A stretch of 32,297 nt of DNA. Source: Tissierellaceae bacterium. Lineage in GTDB: Bacteria; Bacillota; Clostridia; Tissierellales; Tissierellaceae. The stretch is taken from positions 1 through 32,297 of the forward strand of contig JARICQ010000138.1 of the NCBI GenBank assembly GCA_029264075.1. The letters run 5' to 3'. Every line of letters starts with the position of its first letter. The stretch's first letter is position 1. This document shows positions 1 through 8,753 of this stretch, one piece after another. Position numbers and translations under genes: made by a program. The notes under the pieces were generated by a model, which was not told the origin of the DNA, made no database searches, and saw nothing but the letters and a program-made list of their open reading frames with translations.

Positions 1-913
1 ATCTTCTTACTTCTTTTTTAAGCATGTTTTCCAAACTTTCATCTATATCCTTTTCATTATCAGGATACTTTTCAACAAAAAACTCTTTTATTTCTGTATT
101 TACAGATGAAATTTTTTCCATTCTTTCGTGCTTATCAAAAGTATTTATAGCTGCTACAAGCTTTTCTTTTCCAAATTCCATAATTTCTTTTTCTATGTCT
201 TCATTAGATTTGAACACTTCAAATTCTCTTTTTTCTTTTCCAATTTCATCTTTTATCTCTTTTATGAATCTACATAAGCCCTTTATTTCTTCATGAGCTG
301 CTAGTATCCCTTTTAACATAACTTCTTCTTTGACTACATTCGCTCCAGCTTCAACCATCATTATTGCATCTTCAGTTCCTGAAACTACCAAGTCGATGTC
401 TGATTCTTCTCTCTCTTTGCTATTTGGATTAATTACAAATTCCGAATCTACTCTACCAACTGATACTGCAGCTGTAGGTCCATTAAATGGTATATCAGAT
501 ATTGAAAGTGCAATTGAAGATCCTAACATTGCAACCATCTCTGGTGAGTTATCTTGGTCTACTGAAAGCACGGTAGTGATTACTTGTACAGCATTTCTAA
601 ATCCTTCTGGAAATAGTGGTCTTATAGGTCTATCTATAAGTCTACAAGCTAAAACTGCTTTCTCGCTTGGTCTTCCTTCTCTTTTAATGAACCCTCCAGG
701 TATCTTTCCTACTGAATACATTTTCTCTTCATAATCTACACTAAGTGGAAAGAAATTTATTCCCTCTCTAGGCTCTTTAGAAGCTGTAGCTGTAGCCAGT
801 ATTACAGTATCTCCATATTGTATTAAACATGCTCCTCCTGCCTGTTCTGCTACCTTACCTGTAGTAACTATTAGATCTCTTCCTGCTAATTTGTATGTGA
901 ATTTTTTTTCCAT
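1..913 (-). CDS. pnp: Polyribonucleotide nucleotidyltransferase (PNPase), N-terminal part; gene runs off the left edge
   Basis: Not in the ORF track because it is partial. Reverse complement from ATG at 913 reads MEKKFTYKLAGRDLIVTTGKVAEQAGGACLIQYGDTVILATATASKEPREGINFFPLSVDYEEKMYSVGKIPGGFIKREGRPSEKAVLACRLIDRPIRPLFPEGFRN..., a typical PNPase N-terminus. AGGAGG lies upstream and the gene follows rpsO as is common. Confidence 0.96.
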   Translation of the reverse strand, partial: MEKKFTYKLAGRDLIVTTGKVAEQAGGACLIQYGDTVILATATASKEPREGINFFPLSVDYEEKMYSVGKIPGGFIKREGRPSEKAVLACRLIDRPIRPLFPEGFRNAVQVITTVLSVDQDNSPEMVAMLGSSIALSISDIPFNGPTAAVSVGRVDSEFVINPNSKEREESDIDLVVSGTEDAIMMVEAGANVVKEEVMLKGILAAHEEIKGLCRFIKEIKDEIGKEKREFEVFKSNEDIEKEIMEFGKEKLVAAINTFDKHERMEKISSVNTEIKEFFVEKYPDNEKDIDESLENMLKKEVRR

Positions 914-976
914 GCAATACCTCCTAGATTGATACAATTACTATATTTTTAGTTTTAATATACTTAATAAATTAAT

Positions 977-997
977 AGAGCGGGATCTACCCGCTCT
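977..997 (-). terminator. Candidate intrinsic terminator/attenuator between rpsO and pnp
   Basis: Inverted repeat agagcggg-atcta-cccgctct just downstream of the rpsO stop; the following minus-strand sequence is ATTAATTTATT, only a weak U-tract. Confidence 0.6.
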
Positions 998-999
998 TA

Positions 1000-1266
1000 T
1001 TAACGTCTGATGCCTAGTTTTTCAATTAAAGAACGATATCTTTCAATATCATTATTTCTTAAATATTTTAGTAATCCCCTTCTTTGACCAACCATCTTTA
1101 ATAAACCTCTTCTAGAGTGATGATCTCTTTTGTGAGCTTTTAAATGCTCATTTATAGAATTAATTCTATAAGTTAAGATTGCAATTTGAACTTCCGGGGA
1201 ACCAGTATCTCCTTCGTGTAATGCATATTCATTAATAATGTCTTGCTTTTCTTCTTTTAATAACAA
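1000..1266 (-). CDS. rpsO: 30S ribosomal protein S15
   Basis: [88 protein letters not shown] is classic S15; TTG start preceded by GGAGGTG. Confidence 0.98.
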   Translation of the reverse strand: MLLKEEKQDIINEYALHEGDTGSPEVQIAILTYRINSINEHLKAHKRDHHSRRGLLKMVGQRRGLLKYLRNNDIERYRSLIEKLGIRR

Positions 1267-1295
1267 TTAATACACCTCCATGTTTTTTAAATACT

Positions 1296-1342
1296 CCTGT
1301 AGCTATGTAAAACGTCGAGGAAACGATAAACATTGCTATAGG
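1296..1342 (-). promoter_or_regulatory. Candidate S15-type autoregulatory leader hairpin upstream of rpsO
   Basis: Minus strand CCTATAGCAATGT ... ACATAGCTACAGG forms an 11 of 13 paired stem with two internal mismatches, plus an inner CGT/ACG stem around TTCCTCG, located in the rpsO 5'UTR. Confidence 0.55.
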
Positions 1343-1355
1343 AAGCTTCTTCTTA

Positions 1356-1384
1356 ATATTACCATAAAGAGCTTAAAATGTAAA
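1356..1384 (-). promoter_or_regulatory. SigA-type promoter for rpsO
   Basis: Minus strand TTTACA (1384-1379), 17 nt spacer, TAATAT (1361-1356), between the ribF stop and the rpsO leader. Confidence 0.65.
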
Positions 1385-1386
1385 TA

Positions 1387-2307
1387 TTAATCTTCTTTTT
1401 CTATTTCTTTTATATCTAATTCCATTTGGGCTATCAATTCATTTTTATTGTTAAATCTAATATCATCTCTTAAATGTCTTTGGAAGAAAACTTCTATAGT
1501 TTTTCCATATATATCCCTATTGAAATCTAAGATAAATGTTTCAAATTTTAATTTTTTATTTTCTTTATTAAATGTTGGATTATATCCAATATTAGTTGCA
1601 GATCGATATACTTTGCCGTCTATTTCTGTTAAAGTTTTATAAACACCCGTTCTAGGAATTACATAATTATCTATCAACTCTATATTTGCTGTTGGAAATC
1701 CCATTTCAGATCCTCTGCTTGCACCTCTTATAACCTTTCCAATTATAGAATATGGTCTATTTAGATTTTCTTCTACGTCTTCCATTTTTCCTTTTTCAAT
1801 CAAACATCTTATATAAGAGCTGCTAATAGGAGTATCATTTTTTTTAATTGGATTTAAAACTTTTAATTTAAAGCCTAACTTTTTTGACAACCCTTTCATA
1901 TAATCAGAGTTTCCTAAAGCCTTATATCCAAACCTATAGTCATATCCAATTACTACTAATTTGGAGTTTAATTTCTCTAGCAATATTCTTTTAACGAATT
2001 CATCGGCACTTAGTTTCATCAGGCTTTCATCAAAATCAATAAAGTAGATCAATTCAACACCTAGTTTTTTTGCAAGCGCTAGCTTTTGATCTATGCTTGT
2101 TATGCACTTTGGTGAATTTTTATTTAATGTTTCTTTTGTATGATTTTTAAATAATAATAAAGATGATCGCAAATCTATTTCTCTTGCATTTACGACCATT
2201 GTTTTGATTAACTCTTGGTGTCCTATATGAATACCATCAAAATTCCCAAGAGCTACAGCTGTATTAAATATATTTTCTTTGCATTTTGATAAATCTATTA
2301 TTTCCAT
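1387..2307 (-). CDS. ribF: Bifunctional riboflavin kinase/FAD synthetase
   Basis: 306 aa; ALGNFDGIHIGHQELI nucleotidyltransferase motif and C-terminal flavokinase region (GKVIRGASRGSEMGFPTANIE); downstream of truB. Confidence 0.95.
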   Translation of the reverse strand: MEIIDLSKCKENIFNTAVALGNFDGIHIGHQELIKTMVVNAREIDLRSSLLLFKNHTKETLNKNSPKCITSIDQKLALAKKLGVELIYFIDFDESLMKLSADEFVKRILLEKLNSKLVVIGYDYRFGYKALGNSDYMKGLSKKLGFKLKVLNPIKKNDTPISSSYIRCLIEKGKMEDVEENLNRPYSIIGKVIRGASRGSEMGFPTANIELIDNYVIPRTGVYKTLTEIDGKVYRSATNIGYNPTFNKENKKLKFETFILDFNRDIYGKTIEVFFQRHLRDDIRFNNKNELIAQMELDIKEIEKED

Positions 2308-2316
2308 TAAATCACC

Positions 2317-3207
2317 CTATGTCAATAAAACTTTGTTCATTTTCATATATAAGTCTGAATCTATTTTTACAATTTCACCTGTTCCTATGAACTCTTCTTT
2401 GCAATAAACCCTATAGAGTTTGTCTAACTTATACTTTATACTATTATCCAACTTTATTTTCACACCATTTATCAATCGTTTATAGTGTTTATCTGCTATA
2501 TCAAAGCTTTCTAAATCCATCAATGCATTATCCATTGGAAGAATTATATCCTTTATTTCATCTGTGTCTATTTTTTTTATATAATCTAAACTGTAGGATT
2601 TTTCGATATTGAATGGACCAGCCTGAGTTCTCATTAGATAAGACATATATCCAAATGTACCAAGATCATATCCTATATCATCACATAGAGTCCTTATATA
2701 GGTTCCTCTAGAACATTTGACTTTAAAAGTTATTTGATTGTTATTGATAATATTCAGTATATCTATTGAATATATTTCAACATCTCTCTTGGGCCTTTCT
2801 ATAGTCTTACCTTCACGTGCTAATTCGTATAGTTTTTTCCCTTCGTGTTTTAATGCAGAGTACATAGGTGGAGTTTGCTTTATATTACCTTTATAGTTTG
2901 AAATAGTACTTATAATCTTATTTCTAGTCACTCTTTTTAATGAAGTATCAACAACTTTTCCTTCTACATCCAAGGTATCAGTCCTAGACCCTAGTGTTAA
3001 ATCAGCTACATATTCTTTGTCAGCGTTTAATAAATATTCAGATACTCTAGTTGCCTTACCAATACATATTGGTAGTACTCCTGTAGCCATTGGATCAAGA
3101 GTACCAGTATGTCCAATTCTCTTTATTCCCGTTATTTTCCTCATGATAGCAACCACATCATGTGAAGTCATCCCTTTAGGCTTGAATATATTTATTATCC
3201 CATTCAT
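2317..3207 (-). CDS. truB: tRNA pseudouridine(55) synthase
   Basis: MNGIINIFKPKGMTSHDVVAIMRKITGIKRIGHTGTLDPMATGVLPICIGKATR..., TruB signature with catalytic GTLDP. Confidence 0.97.
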   Translation of the reverse strand: MNGIINIFKPKGMTSHDVVAIMRKITGIKRIGHTGTLDPMATGVLPICIGKATRVSEYLLNADKEYVADLTLGSRTDTLDVEGKVVDTSLKRVTRNKIISTISNYKGNIKQTPPMYSALKHEGKKLYELAREGKTIERPKRDVEIYSIDILNIINNNQITFKVKCSRGTYIRTLCDDIGYDLGTFGYMSYLMRTQAGPFNIEKSYSLDYIKKIDTDEIKDIILPMDNALMDLESFDIADKHYKRLINGVKIKLDNSIKYKLDKLYRVYCKEEFIGTGEIVKIDSDLYMKMNKVLLT

Positions 3208-3215
3208 ATTGGCAC

Positions 3216-4187
3216 CTAAATAACTTTCTCTAATTCAGTAATCAAATCTTTTTTTACTTGTTCTAAATCTGATTTAATTGTACATCCAGAAGCTTTCTGA
3301 TGTCCACCGCCACCAAACTTAGAACATAGATCAGATACATCTACATATCTTTTGCTTCTCATACTCACCTTTATTTCATCTTCTTCAAATTCTTTTAGCA
3401 TTACAGCAACTTCTACAGTATCTATGTCTCTAATAAAAGAAACTATGCCTTCTGAATCTTCCATACTTGCTCCAACAGCCCTCAGGTTATCTCTTGTCAC
3501 TTCAACTATAGCAACTCTATCATCAAAGTATGTTTCCAGAGTCTCCAAAGTCTTAATAAATAACTTGGTCTTAAGCAAACTTTTATTTTGCCATATATTT
3601 ATATTGATTTCCTGCTTATCTATTCCTATTCTTAATAGCTCAGCAGCAATTAAGTGTGTTTCTTCATTTGCGTTTTCATACATAAAACTACCAGTGTCAG
3701 TAGATATACCAGTGAATAAGCAAGTAGCAATATCTTTATCTATAGGAATTTCAAGCTTTTTTATTAATTTAAATACAATCTCACAGGTAGCTGCTGCTTG
3801 ACTATCTACTATATTAATATCACCATAATTTGTATTGCTAAGATGATGATCTATATTTACAATCTTCTTAGCTTTCTCTAGAAGTTCTATGTTGCCTCCA
3901 AGTCTTTCTTCATCGCTAGAGTCAAGTGTTATCAAAAGATCTATCTCTTTTTCATCATAATCTTTTATAAGGTCTATATTTGGCAGAAAAAGAAAATCTT
4001 TTGGAATATTATCTGTTTTAAGGAAAAAAACATCTTTTTCTATTTTTTTTAATGCTAAACCCAAAGCCAGTAAGGAGCCTATATTGTCTCCATCAGGCTG
4101 AACATGTGATACAATATATATTGATTTAGCATCTTTTATAGCTTCAATCGCTAGATTAAACTTAGAATCCAATTCATTAATATTCAT
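3216..4187 (-). CDS. nrnA: DHH/DHHA1 family bifunctional oligoribonuclease/pAp phosphatase NrnA-like
   Basis: VSHVQPDGDNIGS, NIDHHLSN (DHH) and FGGGGHQKASGC (DHHA1). The track starts at 4211 inside rbfA; ATG at 4187 with AGGAAA upstream is the likelier start. Confidence 0.9.
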   Translation of the reverse strand: MNINELDSKFNLAIEAIKDAKSIYIVSHVQPDGDNIGSLLALGLALKKIEKDVFFLKTDNIPKDFLFLPNIDLIKDYDEKEIDLLITLDSSDEERLGGNIELLEKAKKIVNIDHHLSNTNYGDINIVDSQAAATCEIVFKLIKKLEIPIDKDIATCLFTGISTDTGSFMYENANEETHLIAAELLRIGIDKQEININIWQNKSLLKTKLFIKTLETLETYFDDRVAIVEVTRDNLRAVGASMEDSEGIVSFIRDIDTVEVAVMLKEFEEDEIKVSMRSKRYVDVSDLCSKFGGGGHQKASGCTIKSDLEQVKKDLITELEKVI

Positions 4188-4188
4188 T

Positions 4189-4557
4189 TTATATTTCCTT
4201 ACTGCTATCATCTTTTTTATTTACACTATCAATTAACTTAGACATATATATGGCCTGTTCTATTGATTCATCTAAATAAAATACAGGTTCTGGTGAATGT
4301 CTAAGATCTATATTTGAACCTATTTCTTTTCTTATATAGCCTTTGGCACTATTTAATCCTTCAATAGTTTCTTTTTTTTCACTTTCATCACCTAAAACAG
4401 AAACATATATTTTGGCATAGCTAAGATCTTTAGTTACTTCTACCCTAGTAATTGAAGTCATCTCTTTTATTCTAGGGTCCTTTAGACCATTATATAATAA
4501 TTGAGATACTACTTTCTTGACTTCTTCTGATATTCTATTTATTCTTTTGTTATTCAA
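4189..4557 (-). CDS. rbfA: Ribosome-binding factor A
   Basis: NNKRINRISEEVKKVVSQLLYNGLKDPRI..., RbfA signature. The track GTG start (4566) overlaps the SD AGAGGTG; a TTG start at 4557 is preferred. Confidence 0.93.
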   Translation of the reverse strand: MNNKRINRISEEVKKVVSQLLYNGLKDPRIKEMTSITRVEVTKDLSYAKIYVSVLGDESEKKETIEGLNSAKGYIRKEIGSNIDLRHSPEPVFYLDESIEQAIYMSKLIDSVNKKDDSSKEI

Positions 4558-4568
4558 AAAATCCACCT

Positions 4569-6611
4569 CTATCTTTCTACTTCTTTTAATATATAAGCTT
4601 CTATTATATCTTGTTCCTTTATATCATTATATCCAGTTAGGCCTAGTCCCGCTTCATATCCTGATGATACTTCTCTTGCATCATCCTTAAATCTTTTCAG
4701 AGATGAAATTGAACCTTCAAATACTACTATATCATCTCTTAGAAGCCTTACCTTTGCGTTTCTAGCTATCTTTCCATTAACTACATATATTCCAGCAATG
4801 CTGTTTCCAGTAGGAAGTCTAAATGTTTCTCTAATCTCAGCTCTTCCTATAACTTCTTCAACTATCTTTGGAGCATGCATTCCCTTAATTGCAGCTTGTA
4901 TATCTTCTATTGCTTCATAGATTACTCTGTATGTTCTGATATCGACTTTTTCTCTCTTAGCGACCTCAACAGCATTGAGATTTGGTCTGACATTAAATCC
5001 TACAACTATAGCATTAGAAGCAGAAGCAAGCATAATATCAGACTCGCTTATTCCTCCTACACCTTGATGTATGACATTTACTTTCACTTCATCTGTGTCT
5101 AGTTTCATCAATGATTGTCTTAGGGCTTCAATAGATCCCCTAACATCACCTTTCATTATTATATTTAAATCTTTTAATTCTCCTTGCTTAATTCTTTCAA
5201 ATAAGTCATCTAAAGATACCTTTTGGTCTCCCCTTATATCTCTAGATTTAATTGCGCTTTTATTTTTTTCTGCTATTATTCTTGCATGTTTTTCATCTTT
5301 TACTTCATATATTAAATCTCCAGCATTTGGAACCTCAGATAAGCCTAAAATGACTACAGGCACAGAAGGTCCTGCTTTTTTAGTTGGCTTGCCCTTGTCA
5401 TCAAACATAGCTCTGATTCTGCCAGAAGAAGTTCCTGAAACAACCATATCTCCAACTCTGAAAGTTCCTTTATTAACCAACAAGGTAGCCATAGGTCCCT
5501 TACCTTTATCCAATTGTGCTTCAACTATTATACCAATACCTGCTCTGTTTGGATTTGCTTTTAACTCTTGTATCTCTGCCACAAGAAGTACCATTTCTAA
5601 GAGTTCATCGATACCTGTGTGCTCTTTTGCTGATACTGGAACAGTAATTACATCCCCGCCCCAATCTTCAGGCATTAAACCATTTTCAACTAGATCTTGT
5701 TTTATTCTATCTAGATTTGATTCTGGTTTGTCCATCTTATTTATAGCAACTATTATAGGAACTTCAGCAGCTTTAGCATGGCTAATAGCTTCTACAGTTT
5801 GAGGCATTACTCCATCATCAGCTGCTACTACTAATATAGCTATATCTGTAAGTTGTGCCCCTCTTGCTCTCATAGATGTAAAAGCTTCATGCCCTGGAGT
5901 ATCTAAGAAGGATATATTCTTATTATTTACATTAACAGAATATGCTCCTATATGCTGAGTTATACCTCCTGCTTCAGACGATGTCACCCTAGTCTTCTTT
6001 ATTGCATCTAATAGAGAAGTTTTACCGTGATCTACATGACCCATTACAGTTACAATTGGTGCTCTAGTTTTTAAATCTTCTGGATCATCTTCAAAGTCTA
6101 TATCTTCAATAGCTTCAATAGCTTCAATTTCTTCTTGAGTTTCCGTTTCTATGTCTAGCTCCGCTACTTCAATATCAAGATCAAATTCTTCTCCTACTAA
6201 AATAGCAATATCTGATTCTATCTCTTGGTTTTGAGTTACCATGACACCTAGTTCAATTAACTTAGTAATTACTTGTGCTGGACTGACTTCCATTAAGTCT
6301 GCTAAATCTTTTACTATTATTGTATTTCCAATTTCTATAACTTCCTCATCCCTTTCTTCTGAAGACTTTGTTTCTTTTTCTTTTTTTTCATCTTTAGAGT
6401 CTTCGTCTCCATTTTCATGTATTTCTTCTGCAGACTTCTCTTCACTTTCTTCTTCTCCACTTAAGAGAGATGTTATAAGCTTTGCATCTTCAGCTTCCAA
6501 GGTACTCATATGACTATTAACATCCATACCTAATTCTTTCATTTTTTCCATTAACTGTTTGCTACTTATTTCAAGATCTTTTGCCAATTCATATACTCTA
6601 ATTTTCTTCAT
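4569..6611 (-). CDS. infB: Translation initiation factor IF-2
   Basis: [34 protein letters not shown]; two IF2_N regions and an acidic linker. Confidence 0.98.
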   Translation of the reverse strand: MKKIRVYELAKDLEISSKQLMEKMKELGMDVNSHMSTLEAEDAKLITSLLSGEEESEEKSAEEIHENGDEDSKDEKKEKETKSSEERDEEVIEIGNTIIVKDLADLMEVSPAQVITKLIELGVMVTQNQEIESDIAILVGEEFDLDIEVAELDIETETQEEIEAIEAIEDIDFEDDPEDLKTRAPIVTVMGHVDHGKTSLLDAIKKTRVTSSEAGGITQHIGAYSVNVNNKNISFLDTPGHEAFTSMRARGAQLTDIAILVVAADDGVMPQTVEAISHAKAAEVPIIVAINKMDKPESNLDRIKQDLVENGLMPEDWGGDVITVPVSAKEHTGIDELLEMVLLVAEIQELKANPNRAGIGIIVEAQLDKGKGPMATLLVNKGTFRVGDMVVSGTSSGRIRAMFDDKGKPTKKAGPSVPVVILGLSEVPNAGDLIYEVKDEKHARIIAEKNKSAIKSRDIRGDQKVSLDDLFERIKQGELKDLNIIMKGDVRGSIEALRQSLMKLDTDEVKVNVIHQGVGGISESDIMLASASNAIVVGFNVRPNLNAVEVAKREKVDIRTYRVIYEAIEDIQAAIKGMHAPKIVEEVIGRAEIRETFRLPTGNSIAGIYVVNGKIARNAKVRLLRDDIVVFEGSISSLKRFKDDAREVSSGYEAGLGLTGYNDIKEQDIIEAYILKEVER

Positions 6612-6670
6612 CTATATACCCCCTATTATGAGTATAGGTAACATTTCTTACTTTGTAATTAAATTACACT

Positions 6671-6931
6671 CTATTTTAATGATTTTCTTAAATTTTCATA
6701 TATGTCCTTTGATACTTCTATCTTCAAAGCTCTAGAAAGCTTTTTGCTTTCTTCTGCCTTATCTATGCATTCTAGATTCATGCAAATATAAGCACCTCTA
6801 CCATTAGTTTTTCCTAATAGATCTATTTCTACACTTTGATCATTTTTTTTAACAACTCTCACTAATTCATTTTTAAGCTTTTTTTCATTGCAAGATACAC
6901 ATTTTCTCAAAGGAATTCTTTTACTTTTCAT
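6671..6931 (-). CDS. rnpM: YlxR/RnpM family RNA-binding protein
   Basis: 86 aa MKSKRIPLRKCVSCNEKKLKNELVRVV...GRGAYIC between nusA and infB; YlxR family pattern. Confidence 0.93.
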   Translation of the reverse strand: MKSKRIPLRKCVSCNEKKLKNELVRVVKKNDQSVEIDLLGKTNGRGAYICMNLECIDKAEESKKLSRALKIEVSKDIYENLRKSLK

Positions 6932-6956
6932 ATAATCACCTATAGTCTTTTTTTAT

Positions 6957-8135
6957 CTAAATTTCTTCTTTATTATCAACACTTTCTATGTCATCAGTTT
7001 CTATTTCAAAATTATCAACTTCAGTTTTTTCAGGTTGATCTGCTGTATCTGCTAAAGTTGATTTTTCTGTTTTTTCACTTTCTCTTTTCATTTCTTCTTG
7101 TTCTTTATACTGGGTCTCAGATTTTATATCTATTTTCCAGCTAGTTAGTTTTGCTGCTAAACGTGCATTCTGTCCCTCTTTTCCTATTGCTAAAGAAAGC
7201 TGATAATCTGGTACAACTACGACTGCAGACTTTTCCTTTTCATTTGCAATTACTTTAATTACTTTTGATGGACTCAAACTATTAGCTATAAATTCGCTTA
7301 TATCATTACTCCATATTACTATGTCTATTTTCTCACCCTTTAGCTCATCTACTATTATCTTTACCCTACTTCCTTTAAATCCTACACAAGCTCCAAGGGC
7401 ATCTACATTTGGATCTTTTGAATATACTGCTATCTTAGATCTAGACCCAGCTTCTCTTGATATTGAAAATATCTCTACAACCCCTGTACTTATTTCTGGG
7501 ACTTCTAGTTCAAATAGTCTCTTTACAAGATTTGGATGTGATCTAGAAAGGATTATCTGAGGTCCTTTGGTTGTCTTTTTCACTTCTGATATAAGTAATT
7601 TGATTCTATCGCCTTGACTATATTCTTCTCCTGGAATTTGTTCTGTGGGAGCTAGAATACCCTCTGTTTTTCCTAGATCTATATATACATTGTTTCTGTT
7701 TGTTCTCTGAACTAGACCTGTTATTATTTCATTTTCTCTATTTATAAAGTCTTCAAATATAACATCTCTCTCTGCATCCCTAATTCTCTGAATAACTACT
7801 TGTTTAGCAGTCTGAGCAGCTATTCTTCCAAAATCTTTTGGTGTTATTTCAATCTTTACAATATCACCTATTTCAAAATTAGCATCTATTTCTTTAGCTT
7901 CATCTCTGCTTATCTCCAAATATTCATTTTCTATATCTTCTACAACCTCTTTGATTGCTTTTACCTTTACTTTTCCATTTGTTTTATTTATTTCAACTTC
8001 AACATTTTGAGATGCTCCAAAGTTTTTCTTATAACTAGAAATAAGAGCAGATTCAAGAGCCTCAAATATAACATCTTTAGTGATGCCTTTGTCTTTTTCT
8101 ATTTCATTAAGAGCATCAATAAAATCCCCATTCAT
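6957..8135 (-). CDS. nusA: Transcription termination/antitermination factor NusA
   Basis: MNGDFIDALNEIEKDKGITKDVIFEALESALISSYKKNFG..., S1 and KH domains (GACVGFKGSRVK, AIGKEGQNARLAAKLT); acidic C-terminal tail. Confidence 0.97.
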   Translation of the reverse strand: MNGDFIDALNEIEKDKGITKDVIFEALESALISSYKKNFGASQNVEVEINKTNGKVKVKAIKEVVEDIENEYLEISRDEAKEIDANFEIGDIVKIEITPKDFGRIAAQTAKQVVIQRIRDAERDVIFEDFINRENEIITGLVQRTNRNNVYIDLGKTEGILAPTEQIPGEEYSQGDRIKLLISEVKKTTKGPQIILSRSHPNLVKRLFELEVPEISTGVVEIFSISREAGSRSKIAVYSKDPNVDALGACVGFKGSRVKIIVDELKGEKIDIVIWSNDISEFIANSLSPSKVIKVIANEKEKSAVVVVPDYQLSLAIGKEGQNARLAAKLTSWKIDIKSETQYKEQEEMKRESEKTEKSTLADTADQPEKTEVDNFEIETDDIESVDNKEEI

Positions 8136-8147
8136 TCTGTTACCTCC

Positions 8148-8612
8148 TTAAAATTTAACCGCTAACCTTATCAATGCTATTTTATCTCTAGGTATATCAA
8201 TCATTGACTCATCTTCATATTGAATTTTTAGGCTTTCTTCATCAAACTCTATCAAACTACCCTGTATAAGCTTTGTTCCATCCAAAGGCTCGTATAGTTT
8301 TATTTCGACATCTTTATTTAAATTCCTTTTAAAATCTTTATCATTTTTAAGTGGTCTGTCTAAGCCTGGAGAGGAAACTTCTAAATAGTATGACTCTTTA
8401 ATAGGGTCAGTCTTGTCCAATTCTTCACCTATAGTTTTACTCATAGTTTGACAATCATCTATTGTTATTCCGCCGGGTTTATCTAAAAAGATCCTAAGAA
8501 ACTTACTAGATCCTTCTTTTTTATATTCTAAATCTACCAATTCATATTCTAGGTTCTCTATTAACTTTTCTATAATTTCTCTTACTTCTACTATTATTGG
8601 TTTTTTGCTCAA
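8148..8612 (-). CDS. rimP: Ribosome maturation factor RimP
   Basis: YELVDLEYKKEGSSKFLRIFLDKPGGITIDDCQTMSKTIGEELD..., RimP family; upstream of nusA. TTG at 8612 follows GGAGGTG; the track GTG at 8621 lies inside the SD. Confidence 0.94.
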   Translation of the reverse strand: MSKKPIIVEVREIIEKLIENLEYELVDLEYKKEGSSKFLRIFLDKPGGITIDDCQTMSKTIGEELDKTDPIKESYYLEVSSPGLDRPLKNDKDFKRNLNKDVEIKLYEPLDGTKLIQGSLIEFDEESLKIQYEDESMIDIPRDKIALIRLAVKF

Positions 8613-8677
8613 ATTAGTCACCTCCAGATTTTGCTTTCAATGATAAAAAGTTTTATTACTATTAATTATAAAAAATC

Positions 8678-8699
8678 AAGAGTGGGTTAACCCACTCTT
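8678..8699 (-). terminator. Intrinsic terminator downstream of polC
   Basis: Perfect palindrome AAGAGTGGGTTAACCCACTCTT followed on the minus strand by GATTTTTTATAA. Confidence 0.85.
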
Positions 8700-8753
8700 T
8701 GTAAGAAAAAAACATTATTCACTCATTCAATTATACCATATAACTCACAAAAA

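Noticed and set aside
24-734. Two plus-strand ORFs at the left edge
   Set aside because: Antisense to the partial pnp gene, which is missing from the track only because it is truncated by the window edge.
5071-5802. 243-aa plus-strand ORF
   Set aside because: Fully antisense to infB, Ser/Ile/Phe-rich composition typical of the reverse complement of an AT-rich coding gene, no recognisable domain.
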